DNA of 47,397 bases from Candidatus Hydrogenedentota bacterium (GTDB lineage Bacteria > Hydrogenedentota > Hydrogenedentia > Hydrogenedentales > CAITNO01): contig JAAYBR010000063.1 of NCBI GenBank assembly GCA_012730045.1, positions 1 to 47,397 of the forward strand, in the 5' to 3' direction. Below the pieces are notes generated by a model. That model worked only from the letters and a program-made list of their open reading frames with translations. It was not told the DNA's origin and did no database searches. A program made the translations under genes and the position numbers. Below are positions 16,101-23,279 of the stretch, one piece after another. Position 1 is the stretch's first letter. Each line of letters opens with the position of its first letter.

Positions 16101-16513
16101 TTCTGCTGGAGCCGGGGGAGAAACTGGCGGCGCTGCTCGGGGGCCCCCTGCCGCCGGAGGCCCATCCCTCCACGGAATGGAACGGGCCCGACCGTCTCTT
16201 CCCCCTCGCCGCGCCTGCATGCCGCGCGGCTGCGGACCCCGTGCGCGTCAAGGCGCTGACGCTGGCCGCGCGGCCAGCGCAGGCGGTTTCCGTGTACTGG
16301 CGGCCCCTGGGGCGGGGCGACTGGAGGGTGCGCGACATCCCCCGCCGCGCGCGCGGCGTGTTCGAGGGGGAGATTCCCGCGGCGGAGCTGGGGGAGGAGG
16401 ACGTGGAATACTATCTGGAGGCGCGCACGGCGGACGGGGGAAGCCTGGTCTGGCCGGCCGCCGCGCCGACGCAGCCGCACAGCGTTGTGGTCGGTCCGCA
16501 ACACGGGGAGTAG
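13157..16513 (+). CDS. Large exported glycan-active protein with two malectin-like domains
   Basis: This 1118-residue protein has a signal peptide (MAKALRTGFCVAALCAVLMPAGAAWA). The first domain, residues about 30-130, reads AIVCPEDASPLTAYAARELRRYV and resembles the N-terminal domain of GH20/GH67-type hydrolases. A barrel-like region (about 150-310 and 455-650) is interrupted by a malectin-like domain at about 314-454 (VTLKFCEVAYDTPGARVFDVSLEG). A second malectin domain at about 655-795 (VTLHFCETVFNEPGGRVFDVALQG) is followed by a helical region and a C-terminal beta domain ending near 1118. Malectin domains bind carbohydrate. I infer a secreted or periplasmic glycoside hydrolase or glycan-binding protein, but I cannot name catalytic residues. 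The ATG at 13157 gives the clean signal peptide. nagA follows after 3 bp. Confidence 0.75.
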   Translation: MAKALRTGFCVAALCAVLMPAGAAWAATAAIVCPEDASPLTAYAARELRRYVHACSGELLPITDKPRGHALVLSTDDVGLGPQEYRLLTVKEGRWRRLLISGGDETGLLYGVYRFAGRLGVRFHLHGDVLPDEKTPFAIPMLDETGKPLFHLRGIQPFHDFAEGPDWWSRESWLATVAQLPKLGMNFVALHTYPLAEPTVWVGTPEDAGEDGRPRRSYATQYLNTGRDSGWGFRSRATSSFCCGAGMLFEDDLYGADYLRDLMPAPATEEEKNEVFHRTGAVLRDAFTLARALGVKTCVGTETPLRIPPYLLAEAVNPEAVIHARGGSVARYGSPIADTEEDPVYQTVRYNLDSYHFRVPSGTHRVTLKFCEVAYDTPGARVFDVSLEGNKVIEKLDIFARVGKNRAFDAVFDAVEVTDGSLDVVFGKVVELPAVAGIIVEGPGTLLKVNCGGDAWRDYAADQDVAVDPAFAARVYEGVFTRILRTHPLDYYWFWTPEDWTWSGTTPEAAERTAADLAAAHTAWERLGKPFGLATCGWVLGPQFDRAWLDAKLPGDFAMSCINRDLGFEPVDEGFSRITGRGKWAIPWIEDDPAMTIPQFWAGRMRRDARAALERGCDGLLGIHWRTRVTAPTVDALARAAWDQDWPAAPAPEGAHRLRNPAAGFPVNTLYTRADIEGTDNDPVYQTARVDAAQYVLPVPAGEYTVTLHFCETVFNEPGGRVFDVALQGLKVVEDLDILQAAGGMNRALDLSFGDIRPEGGAVVVSLLREKDWPSLSGISVEGEAGTVRVNCGGGAWGTFSADAPLVSEDPATTDFYAGWAAAEFGPGIAREAAALFARLDGCTPRPATWVTGPGTFFPDPRPWEMVAHDYAFVDAFARLGARVTGAGPMDRFVYWRSSLEFLREAARMNCAWGAFNREMEAAAALSDEAARRARARETALPARIALARAVERAMTRLLMTASTPGELGTIANFECQSLPKILLEPGEKLAALLGGPLPPEAHPSTEWNGPDRLFPLAAPACRAAADPVRVKALTLAARPAQAVSVYWRPLGRGDWRVRDIPRRARGVFEGEIPAAELGEEDVEYYLEARTADGGSLVWPAAAPTQPHSVVVGPQHGE

Positions 16514-16516
16514 AAA

Positions 16517-17719
16517 ATGACGACGGTTTGCCGGATTTTGGGACGGATTGCGGGATCGGAAACTCCGGTCATCGTGGAGGTGGACACCGCCACCGGCAGG
16601 GTGGCGGCGGTGCGGGCGGCGCGGCCCGGGTCCGGGGCGGACGCGGGCGGCCCGGAGTGCGTATTCTGCCCGCCCCTGGTGGACGGGCAGGTGAACGGCG
16701 CCTTCGGCCTGGACCTCCAGGACGAGGCCCTGCGGCCCGCGGATGTGCTGGAGATTTCCCGCCGCCTTGCCCGCAACGGGGTGGGGTGCTGGCTGCCCAC
16801 ACTGGTCACCGCCCCCCTGGAGGCCATGGAACACCGGTGCCGGGTGATCGCCCAGGCGGCGGCTTTCCAGACCCCGGAGGACGGCGCGCGGATCGGGGGC
16901 ATTCATCTGGAGGGGCCGTTCATTTCGCCGGAAGACGGCGCGCGGGGCGCCCATCCTGCGGCGCATGTCCGGCCGCCCTCCCCGGCGGACATGCGGCGCC
17001 TGCTGCGGGCAGGGGAGGGGAGCGTGCGCTGCGTGACCCTGGCCCCCGAACGGCCCGGGGCGGCGCGGCTCATCCGCCTTCTGGTTTCGGAGGGGGTGGT
17101 GGCCTCGCTGGGACATCATCTTGCCGCGCCCGCGGAGGTCTTTGCGGCGGCGGACGCCGGGGCGACCCTCTGCACCCATCTGGGCAACGGGCTCCCGGCG
17201 ATGATTCCCCGGCATGACAACCCGCTCTGGGCCCAGCTGGCGGACCCGCGTCTGGCGGTTTCGCTCATTCCGGACCTGTTCCACCTGCCGCCCCATGTGC
17301 TGGAGGTGGTCTTCCGCGTGAGAGGCCGGCGCGGGACCCTGCTGGTGTCCGACGCCGTGAATCTGGCCGGCATGCCTGCGGGGGACTACGCCCTCTTCGG
17401 CCAGCCGGTGGAGAAGCGGCGGGACGGCAAGGTGGCCCTGAAGGGCACCGATTACCTTGCCGGGAGCGGGCTGATGCTGCTGGAGGGGGTGATGCGGGCC
17501 GTCCGCCGCACCCGTATTCCGCTGCCCGCCGCGCTGGCCTGCGCGTCCGCCGCGCCCGCGGCCGTCCTCGGCCTGCGGTGTCCCCCATGGCGGCCCGCGC
17601 CGGGGCGTCCCGCGCATTTCCTGCTGGTTGACCCGGGGATGGCCGGGAAGGCGCCGACCCCGGAGACCTTCCTGCGCGCCGTCTTTCTGCGGGGAAGGAC
17701 CGTGACCGCGCCGCGCTGA
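16517..17719 (+). CDS. nagA: N-acetylglucosamine-6-phosphate deacetylase
   Basis: This 400-residue amidohydrolase shows the NagA hallmarks: FCPPLVDGQVNGAFG, GIHLEGPFIS with the metal-binding Glu, ASLGHH, CTHLGNGLPAMIPR (THLFNAM in other NagAs), SLIPDLFHLPP and LLVSDAVNLAGMPAGDY with the catalytic Asp. The enzyme removes the acetyl group of GlcNAc-6-phosphate in the cytosol, giving glucosamine-6-phosphate for glycolysis or cell-wall recycling. It lies 3 bp after the malectin protein, so the two are cotranscribed and probably share a role in using amino-sugar-containing glycans. Deviations such as GN for FN in the THL motif make a related N-acetyl-sugar-phosphate substrate possible. Confidence 0.87.
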   Translation: MTTVCRILGRIAGSETPVIVEVDTATGRVAAVRAARPGSGADAGGPECVFCPPLVDGQVNGAFGLDLQDEALRPADVLEISRRLARNGVGCWLPTLVTAPLEAMEHRCRVIAQAAAFQTPEDGARIGGIHLEGPFISPEDGARGAHPAAHVRPPSPADMRRLLRAGEGSVRCVTLAPERPGAARLIRLLVSEGVVASLGHHLAAPAEVFAAADAGATLCTHLGNGLPAMIPRHDNPLWAQLADPRLAVSLIPDLFHLPPHVLEVVFRVRGRRGTLLVSDAVNLAGMPAGDYALFGQPVEKRRDGKVALKGTDYLAGSGLMLLEGVMRAVRRTRIPLPAALACASAAPAAVLGLRCPPWRPAPGRPAHFLLVDPGMAGKAPTPETFLRAVFLRGRTVTAPR

Positions 17720-17743
17720 GGGCGCCCCGGCGGCCCGCAAGAC

Positions 17744-17772
17744 TTGCACTTTGCGCGCCGCGGGCTTATTAT
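17744..17772 (+). promoter_or_regulatory. Promoter of the APEA-tail protein gene
   Basis: TTGCAC (17744-17749), 17-bp spacer, TATTAT (17767-17772). The start codon is 107 bp downstream. Confidence 0.5.
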
Positions 17773-17878
17773 TGTGCCGGTTCAGGTGCCTCGGGGCGGT
17801 TCCTTTGTTTCGGTGGCGAAACAACAGCGCCGTCCGCGCGGTCCAACACAGACAACAAGAATAGGAGAACCCAGAGCC

Positions 17879-19969
17879 ATGCCCGCGCGAACGAAAATCC
17901 TGATAGCGGTCCTCGTCCTGATCGGCCTCGGCGCCGGCGCCTTCGTGGTCTACGACCAGAACATCAAGCGCCAGCAGCGGGAGATTGCGGAGTCGCTGAG
18001 CAAGTCCACCGAGCCGGTGGAGAAGGAGCCGGAGGCGCCGAAGGAGCCCACGGTGATCGAGTCGTCCACGAAGGACGCCGCGGGTGCGGTGCCGGTCACG
18101 CTGGAAGCCCTGAAGCTGATGCCCGAGGGCAGCCAGATGGCCGTGGGCATTCCGCCGTTCTCCGTGCTCCAGGAGAAGATTGTCCCCGTTGTGCAGCTCG
18201 CCTTCAAGGACGACCTGTCCGTCCAGGAGGAGCTGGACCGGTTTATCGTGGAGAAGGCCGACGAGCTGGGCATCCCCTCCGGCGACACCGCGCTGGCCAC
18301 CTTCTCCGAAATGGGCCTGGACCCCTCGAAGGCGTCCGCGGTTTTCCTGAACACGAAGAAGGCCGCCGAAGTGCTGGGCGAAACGCTTCTTGAGGCGGAG
18401 AAGGCGGCCAAGGAGGGCGGCGAGATGCCCGCCCCCGAGCTCAACCCCGAGGATCTGGAGTTTGTCGCCGTGCTGCCCCTGGGCAACAAGGAGCAGGCCC
18501 TGTCGCTGCTCTCCGACGCGCTGGGCACCCCGGACACCACCGAGACCGTCGGCGCCGTCGAGGTCAGGCTGCACGAGGGCATGGGCGCCTATTTCACCAC
18601 GGATGCCGTTCTCGTTCTCGGAAACTCCGCCGAGATGGTCAAGCAGTCCGCCGCCCGCCTTGCCGCCCCGGCCGAGTTCCGCTACGGCACCCCGGCCTGC
18701 CCCGCCCGCAGCGCCACCGAGATGGTCATGATGATCTACGCGCGCGACCTCGTGGGCGTCGCGGAGAAGTTGCTCGCTTCCAGCACCGCGACCCAGGATC
18801 CCATCACGGGCCCGATAATCGCCTCGCAGCTTGAGCAGCTTAAGAAGATGTTTCCCGCCGAGGGCGTGGAGGATCCGGTCCTCATGACCATGACCGCCGA
18901 CGCGAAGGGCCTGGAGATGCGGTCCCGGGTGGACATGGCGACGCACCCCGGCCTGGTGGACATGCTGGGCTCCGGCAAGCCGCTGCGCATCACCACCATG
19001 CTCCCGGACGACACCTACGCCTTCCTGACCCTCGGCCTGAACGACGAGTTCAAGAGGCATCTCACGGAAACCTACCAGTCCGCGGCGAAGGCCGACCCGC
19101 GCCTCGCGCAGGCGGGCACCTATGTGAAGCAGCTCATGTCCATGCTCGGCGACGAGATCGTCCTGGGCGTCTCCGGCCTCGGCGCGGACAGCTTCCCCGG
19201 CGTCTACGCGGCCATCGCCGTGAGCAACATCAACACGGCGCAGATACTGCTCTCCCTGGCGGGCCTCCAGCCCGAGACGGAGTACAACGGTGTCCAGATC
19301 GGCAAGATCACCCTGCCGGTTCCGGTGCCGCTGTATCAGGCGGGCGCCGAGAACGTGCTCATGCTCTCGAACAGCCTGGACGGGCTGAAGGCGCTGGTGG
19401 ACCGCGTGAAGGCCGGCCAGCCGAGCAACTTCTTCGCCTCGCAGAAACCGCCGATTGACCCCGAGGTTCCGCGGTACAGCGGGCTCTTCGTGCGCACGGG
19501 CATCTATGAGAAGGTGGCGCGGCAGATCATGGCCATCTTCGCCCCGGACACCGTGCCCGCGGAGGTGGACTCCATCATTCTGACGGTCGGCGAGATTGTC
19601 CGCGACCTGCGCGCGTTCAACGAGATGAACGGCTCCTGGTACGAGAGCTCCATCAGCCTCACGCTGTACGAGCCCGGCGGCTACGCGGCCGAGGCGGCGG
19701 AAGTCCCCGTGGCCGCCCCCGCCCCCGCGCCGGAAACGGCGCCCGAAGCGGCGCCCGAAGCGGCGCCGGCGGCTCCTGAGGCAGCTCCGGAAGCGGCGCC
19801 CGAAGCCGCGCCCGAGGCGGCCCCCGAAGCAGCTGCTCCCGAGGCTGCGCCTGCGGCCCCTGAAGCGGCCCCCGAGGCGGCGGCGCCCGAAGCCGCGCCT
19901 GCTGCGGAGGGTGACGATGACTGGGATGAGGTGAGTCCCACGACTTCGACCGGAACTGCGGTCATCTGA
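17879..19969 (+). CDS. Membrane-anchored protein with Ala-Pro-Glu tail, unknown
   Basis: This 696-residue protein has one N-terminal membrane helix (residues about 6-25, ILIAVLVLIGLGAGAFVVY) and a long outer part. Two similar-looking blocks contain phrases such as LMPEGSQMAVGIPPF, VFLNTKKAAEVLGETLL, VLVLGNSAEMVKQSAARL and VLMLSNSLDGLKALVDRV. This pattern reminds me of DUF3352-like proteins of planctomycetes, but I am not certain. Residues about 615-680 are an EAAPEAAP-type tail encoded by 19718-19908. The ATG at 17879 follows AGGAG (17863-17867). A strong promoter and a terminator frame it as a single-gene unit. A periplasmic scaffold or envelope-sensing role would be speculation. Confidence 0.6.
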   Translation: MPARTKILIAVLVLIGLGAGAFVVYDQNIKRQQREIAESLSKSTEPVEKEPEAPKEPTVIESSTKDAAGAVPVTLEALKLMPEGSQMAVGIPPFSVLQEKIVPVVQLAFKDDLSVQEELDRFIVEKADELGIPSGDTALATFSEMGLDPSKASAVFLNTKKAAEVLGETLLEAEKAAKEGGEMPAPELNPEDLEFVAVLPLGNKEQALSLLSDALGTPDTTETVGAVEVRLHEGMGAYFTTDAVLVLGNSAEMVKQSAARLAAPAEFRYGTPACPARSATEMVMMIYARDLVGVAEKLLASSTATQDPITGPIIASQLEQLKKMFPAEGVEDPVLMTMTADAKGLEMRSRVDMATHPGLVDMLGSGKPLRITTMLPDDTYAFLTLGLNDEFKRHLTETYQSAAKADPRLAQAGTYVKQLMSMLGDEIVLGVSGLGADSFPGVYAAIAVSNINTAQILLSLAGLQPETEYNGVQIGKITLPVPVPLYQAGAENVLMLSNSLDGLKALVDRVKAGQPSNFFASQKPPIDPEVPRYSGLFVRTGIYEKVARQIMAIFAPDTVPAEVDSIILTVGEIVRDLRAFNEMNGSWYESSISLTLYEPGGYAAEAAEVPVAAPAPAPETAPEAAPEAAPAAPEAAPEAAPEAAPEAAPEAAAPEAAPAAPEAAPEAAAPEAAPAAEGDDDWDEVSPTTSTGTAVI
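19718..19908 (+). repeat. Low-complexity Ala-Pro-Glu coding repeat
   Basis: About 190 bp encode repeated EAAPEAAP units at the C-terminus of the 17879-19969 protein. Synonymous codons vary (GCG, GCC, GCT, GCA), so the protein repeat looks older than a recent DNA slippage event. Confidence 0.85.
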
Positions 19970-19997
19970 CCATTCCCCAGTAAAACAGTTACCTTCA

Positions 19998-20035
19998 CCC
20001 CCGGCGGCCCCGGCCGCCGGGGGTTTTCTTTCTTT
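19998..20035 (+). terminator. Intrinsic terminator after the APEA-tail gene
   Basis: CCCCCGGCGG (19998-20007) pairs perfectly with CCGCCGGGGG (20014-20023), followed by TTTTCTTTCTTT. Confidence 0.9.
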
Positions 20036-20097
20036 CCGCGGGTCCGTGCACCCGGTATTGCCAGGCTCCAGCCCGGCACAGCGCACTCCCATTATTC

Positions 20098-20175
20098 ACG
20101 TTGTCCATACTGTCCATAACGTCCATAACGTCCATAACGTCCATGGACACTATGGACGTTATGGACACTATGGAC
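20098..20175. repeat. Tandem GTCCATAAC repeat facing its own inverse
   Basis: Several GTCCATAAC-type 9-bp units run to about 20143 and then reverse into GGACACTATGGACGTTATGGAC, so the whole tract can fold on itself. The nearest gene starts 140 bp downstream. A similar structure with a different core (GTCCGAC) is at 23086-23172. Confidence 0.85.
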
Positions 20176-20227
20176 GAAGAGGACCGGGATTCCCGCGTGC
20201 GCCACCGTGTTCCCCCGCCGCTCCGCT

Positions 20228-20258
20228 TTGCATTCTCCCCGCCGGGATTTGCTACACT
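20228..20258 (+). promoter_or_regulatory. Promoter of the small lipoprotein gene
   Basis: TTGCAT (20228-20233), 19-bp spacer, TACACT (20253-20258) with TGC directly before the -10 hexamer. The ATG is 60 bp downstream. Confidence 0.45.
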
Positions 20259-20317
20259 CTGTACGGCTGTCCGGTGCGTTGCCGGCGCACACCCCAAGCA
20301 AGACAAGGAGAACCGAG

Positions 20318-20737
20318 ATGAAGCGCGTTGCATTGACCCTGGCCGTTGTTCTTTTCGCCGCCGTTGTGACCGGCTGCGCGACCACCAAGAAGCCGTCGGA
20401 CGACGAGATGATCCAGACGACCATCGCCGCGTGGTCCGCAGGCCTGACGGAAAAGAACGTCGAGAAGTTCCTCACCTCCATCTCCGAGGACTTCACGTCC
20501 GACCAGGCCGAGGACAAGGCGACGCTCGGCGACTTCATCAAGGACGCCATTGACGCCGGATACCTCGAGGAGGGCGAAGTCACCCTCGCCGACGCCCAGT
20601 ACACCAAGGAAGGCGAGACCTGCACCGTGTACCCGGTGGACCTGGCCAGCGCGGCCGGCTCCGTCAGCGTCGAGCTGGTCCTGACCAAGAAAGACGGCAA
20701 CTGGCTGATCACCGGCATGTCGGTGGACGGGCTTTGA
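20318..20737 (+). CDS. Small lipoprotein with NTF2-like fold
   Basis: This 139-residue protein has a lipoprotein signal ending VVTGCATT, with Cys20 the likely lipid-bearing residue. The mature part, IQTTIAAWSAGLTEKNVEKFLTSISEDF followed by beta strands ending in DGNWLITGMSVDG, resembles NTF2-like (DUF4440/SnoaL-type) domains: an N-terminal helix with a sheet that forms a small pocket. ATG 20318 follows AAGGAG (20305-20310). No catalytic residue is evident. It sits alone with its own promoter, and the next gene begins 120 bp downstream. An envelope-anchored binding or scaffold role is inferred. Confidence 0.7.
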   Translation: MKRVALTLAVVLFAAVVTGCATTKKPSDDEMIQTTIAAWSAGLTEKNVEKFLTSISEDFTSDQAEDKATLGDFIKDAIDAGYLEEGEVTLADAQYTKEGETCTVYPVDLASAAGSVSVELVLTKKDGNWLITGMSVDGL

Positions 20738-20856
20738 TCGTCCCCACCGCCGGATTCCGGCGTTGCTAAAGGCATAGACAGGCGGGGCGCGGTCCGGACG
20801 CGGTGTCCGGGCCGCGCGCCCTTGTTGGGAAACTTCCCTGCGGGAGACTTGCCCCC

Positions 20857-22164
20857 ATGAAAATCACCGTTGTCGGCACGGGCCACCAGGGCCTTGTCAC
20901 GGGCACCTGCCTGGCTGAGACCGGGCACCAGGTCGTCTGCATGGACCGGGACGCGGACCGTGTCGCGCGCCTGCGCGCGGGGGACGTGCCCATCCACGAG
21001 CCGGGCCTGGAGGAGCTCCTGGTCCGCAACATTGAGGAGGAGCGGCTGTCCTTCACGACGGACCTGCGCCAGGCCGTGGCGGACTGCCTCATGATCTTCC
21101 TGTGCGTCGGCACGCCGGTGCGCGAGGACGGCGAGGCGGACATCTCGAACGTGCTGGTGGCGGCGCGCGAGGTCGGGGAGGCCATGTCGGGGTACAAGAT
21201 CCTCGTGAACAAGACCGCGAGCCCCCCCGGCACGGCGGAGGAGCTGGAGCGGCTGCTGCGGGAGACCAGCGGGCAGCCCTGCGACGTGGTGGCGAACCCC
21301 GACTTCATGAAGGAGGGCACCGCCATTGACGACTTCCTGCGCCCCGACCGCGTCATCGTCGGCTGCGAGGACGTCCGGGTCCGCGAGATCATGCGCGAAC
21401 TGTACAGCCCCTTCGTGCGCACGGGCAAGCCGGTGCTCATGATGGGCCGCCGAAGCGCGGAGATGGCGAAGTACGCCACCAACCTCATGCTTGCCGCCCG
21501 CATCTCCCTCATGAACCAGGTGGCCGACATCTGCGAGGCCTGGGACTGCGACATCGCCGAGGTTCGCGAGGCTGTCGGGTCCGACGGCCGCATCGGGCCG
21601 ACCTTCCTCTTCGCGGGCATCGGCTACGGCGGCGCGGGGCTCCCCCGCGACGTGGCCGCGTGCATGCGCCTCGCCCGCGAGAAGGGCGTGCCCCACGAGC
21701 TGGTCGCCGCCGTGAAGGAGGTCAACGACCGCCGCCGCACCCAGTTTGTCGAGCGCATCCGCGCGCACTTCGGCGGCGAGCTTGCCGGGAAAACCTTCGC
21801 CGTCTGGGGCGCGAGCTTCAAGCCCCGCACAGACGACCTGCGCGGCGCGCCCGCCCTCACGGTCATGGACGCGCTGCTGGACGGCGGCGCGGCGGTCCGC
21901 GTGTACGACCCCGTGGCGGGGGACAAGGTCCACGCCCGCTACGGCGGCCGCGTGAAGGTGGTGCCCAAGTACTACGCCGCCCTCGAGGGGGCCGACGCCC
22001 TCGTGATCACGGCGGAGTGGAACGAGTTCCGCCGCCCGGACTACGCCCGCATGGCGGCGCTCATGCGCTCCCCCGTCATCTTCGACGGGCGCAACCTCTA
22101 CACGCCGTCCGTCATGCGCGAGAACGGCTTCGAGTATTACAGCATCGGCCGGCCCAAGGCCTGA
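20857..22164 (+). CDS. UDP-glucose/GDP-mannose dehydrogenase family protein lacking catalytic Cys
   Basis: This 435-residue protein aligns along the full family length. GTGHQGLVTG is the NAD-binding loop, FLCVGTPVREDG follows, and NPDFMKEGTAIDDFLRPDR is the substrate motif. EMAKYATNLMLAARISLMN carries Lys205. The C-terminal domain shows WGASFKPRTDDLRGAPAL. Family enzymes oxidise nucleotide sugars twice, using a cysteine in GGSCFPKD. Here the segment reads YGGAGLPRD, so the cysteine position (residue 261) is glycine. Thioester chemistry of the normal kind therefore seems unavailable. It may be a single-step dehydrogenase, a sugar binder or a divergent enzyme. ATG 20857 follows GGGAGA. The MaoC-like gene starts 15 bp after its stop. 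Confidence 0.85.
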   Translation: MKITVVGTGHQGLVTGTCLAETGHQVVCMDRDADRVARLRAGDVPIHEPGLEELLVRNIEEERLSFTTDLRQAVADCLMIFLCVGTPVREDGEADISNVLVAAREVGEAMSGYKILVNKTASPPGTAEELERLLRETSGQPCDVVANPDFMKEGTAIDDFLRPDRVIVGCEDVRVREIMRELYSPFVRTGKPVLMMGRRSAEMAKYATNLMLAARISLMNQVADICEAWDCDIAEVREAVGSDGRIGPTFLFAGIGYGGAGLPRDVAACMRLAREKGVPHELVAAVKEVNDRRRTQFVERIRAHFGGELAGKTFAVWGASFKPRTDDLRGAPALTVMDALLDGGAAVRVYDPVAGDKVHARYGGRVKVVPKYYAALEGADALVITAEWNEFRRPDYARMAALMRSPVIFDGRNLYTPSVMRENGFEYYSIGRPKA

Positions 22165-22179
22165 GCGGAAAGGCGCGCC

Positions 22180-23061
22180 GTGATCGTCTCCCCCGAGTAT
22201 GTGGGCCGCACCTGCCGCCCCCTGGAGGTCCGCGTCACCCCGCGGCGCGCCATGAACTACGCCGCCGCCGTTGAGGACGACAACCCGCGCTATCTCGATG
22301 ACACCCAATCCGACGGCCTCCCCGCCCCGCCCATGCTCGCCGTGGCGCTCACCTGGCCCATCTCCGCCCATTTCGCGGAGCACTGGGGGGACACCGGGTT
22401 TCCCGCCGAGATTCTCTCCCGTCAGGTCCACTACAGCGAGCACATCGCCTGGGCGCGCCCCCTGCGCGCCGAGGAACTCCTCACGGTCACCGGGCGCGTC
22501 GCCGCCATCCTGCCCCACCGCGCGGGCACCCATCTCGTCATCGAGTACACCGCCGCGGACGGGACGGGTGCGGCGGTCTTCACCGAGCGCATCGGCGGGC
22601 TCCTGCGCGGCGTGAAATGCGACGGCCCCGGACGCGGCGAGGAGGCCCTGCGCGGCGGCGGCGACGCGCCGGACGACGCCCCGCCCCTGTGGGAGAAGAC
22701 GCTGCCCGTCCCGCGGCTGGCCGCCCACTGGTACGACGCCGGGGCGGACATCCATTTCCCCATCCACACCTCCCCCGCCTTCGCCCGGTTCGTCGGCCTG
22801 CCCGGCATCCTGTACCAGGGCACGGCCACCCTCTCCCGCGCCGTTGCCGCCCTCGTCAACGCCGAGGCCGGCGGCGACCCCGCCCGCGTCCGCGAAGTGT
22901 CCTGCCTCTTCACCGCCATGGTCTTCCCCGGCGACGACATCACCCTGCGCCTGCACGCGCGGCGGCCCGCGGACGGCGGGGCAACCCGGCTCGCCTTCAC
23001 GGTGGAAAACGCCGAGGGCAAGACCGCCCTCCGCGCGGGAAGCCTGCTGATCGGGGGGTGA
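22180..23061 (+). CDS. Double-hotdog MaoC-like dehydratase
   Basis: This 293-residue protein contains two hotdog halves. The first has NYAAAVEDDNPRYLDD (residues about 26-41), resembling the (R)-hydratase loop. The second has ADIHFPIHTSPAFARFVGLPG and YQGTATLSRAV, the better-kept hydratase motif with histidines. Such tandem hotdog proteins hydrate or dehydrate beta-hydroxyacyl thioesters in fatty-acid, polyhydroxyalkanoate or other acyl pathways. It starts with GTG at 22180 after GGAAAGG, 15 bp downstream of the sugar-dehydrogenase-like gene, so the two are probably cotranscribed. That pairing is unusual and gives no clear pathway. The substrate is unknown. Confidence 0.78.
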   Translation: MIVSPEYVGRTCRPLEVRVTPRRAMNYAAAVEDDNPRYLDDTQSDGLPAPPMLAVALTWPISAHFAEHWGDTGFPAEILSRQVHYSEHIAWARPLRAEELLTVTGRVAAILPHRAGTHLVIEYTAADGTGAAVFTERIGGLLRGVKCDGPGRGEEALRGGGDAPDDAPPLWEKTLPVPRLAAHWYDAGADIHFPIHTSPAFARFVGLPGILYQGTATLSRAVAALVNAEAGGDPARVREVSCLFTAMVFPGDDITLRLHARRPADGGATRLAFTVENAEGKTALRAGSLLIGG

Positions 23062-23085
23062 GCCGAAGACCGCACGCCGAAAACG

Positions 23086-23172
23086 TCTGACAGGTCCGAC
23101 AAGTCTGACCTGTCCGACCCGTCCGACCCTCTTGATCGGACCGATCGGTCGGATCCGTCGGATCGGTCGGAT
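23086..23172. repeat. Tandem GTCCGAC-type repeat facing its own inverse
   Basis: Units like GTCTGACAG, GTCCGACAA and GTCCGACC run from about 23086 to 23136, then GGACCGATCGGTCGGATCCG units continue in the opposite sense to about 23172. The tract can fold into a long hairpin. It lies just upstream of the GH2 promoter. Confidence 0.85.
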
Positions 23173-23192
23173 TTCTCCCCTCCCGTACCGCG

Positions 23193-23221
23193 TTGCCACA
23201 GGCCTTCGTGCTGGCTATAAT
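23193..23221 (+). promoter_or_regulatory. Promoter of the GH2 gene
   Basis: TTGCCA (23193-23198), 17-bp spacer, perfect TATAAT (23216-23221). The ATG is 59 bp downstream. This is one of the best promoter matches in the window. Confidence 0.65.
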
Positions 23222-23279
23222 CGCCGTGCGGTCCGCAAGGAGCCGCCGGTTCACAACCCCAGTCCTGGAGGGCCCGGTC

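Noticed and set aside
13007-20092. A very long minus-strand open frame across three plus-strand genes, and similar long antisense frames opposite the other GC-rich genes
   Set aside because: The plus strand has clear signal peptides, family motifs, ribosome sites and a terminator. The minus-strand translation is low-complexity Arg/Gly/His-rich sequence, as expected opposite GC-rich codons.
20098-20175. CRISPR-like array of short repeats
   Set aside because: Units of 9 bp without spacers, turning into their reverse complement; no cas gene anywhere in the window.
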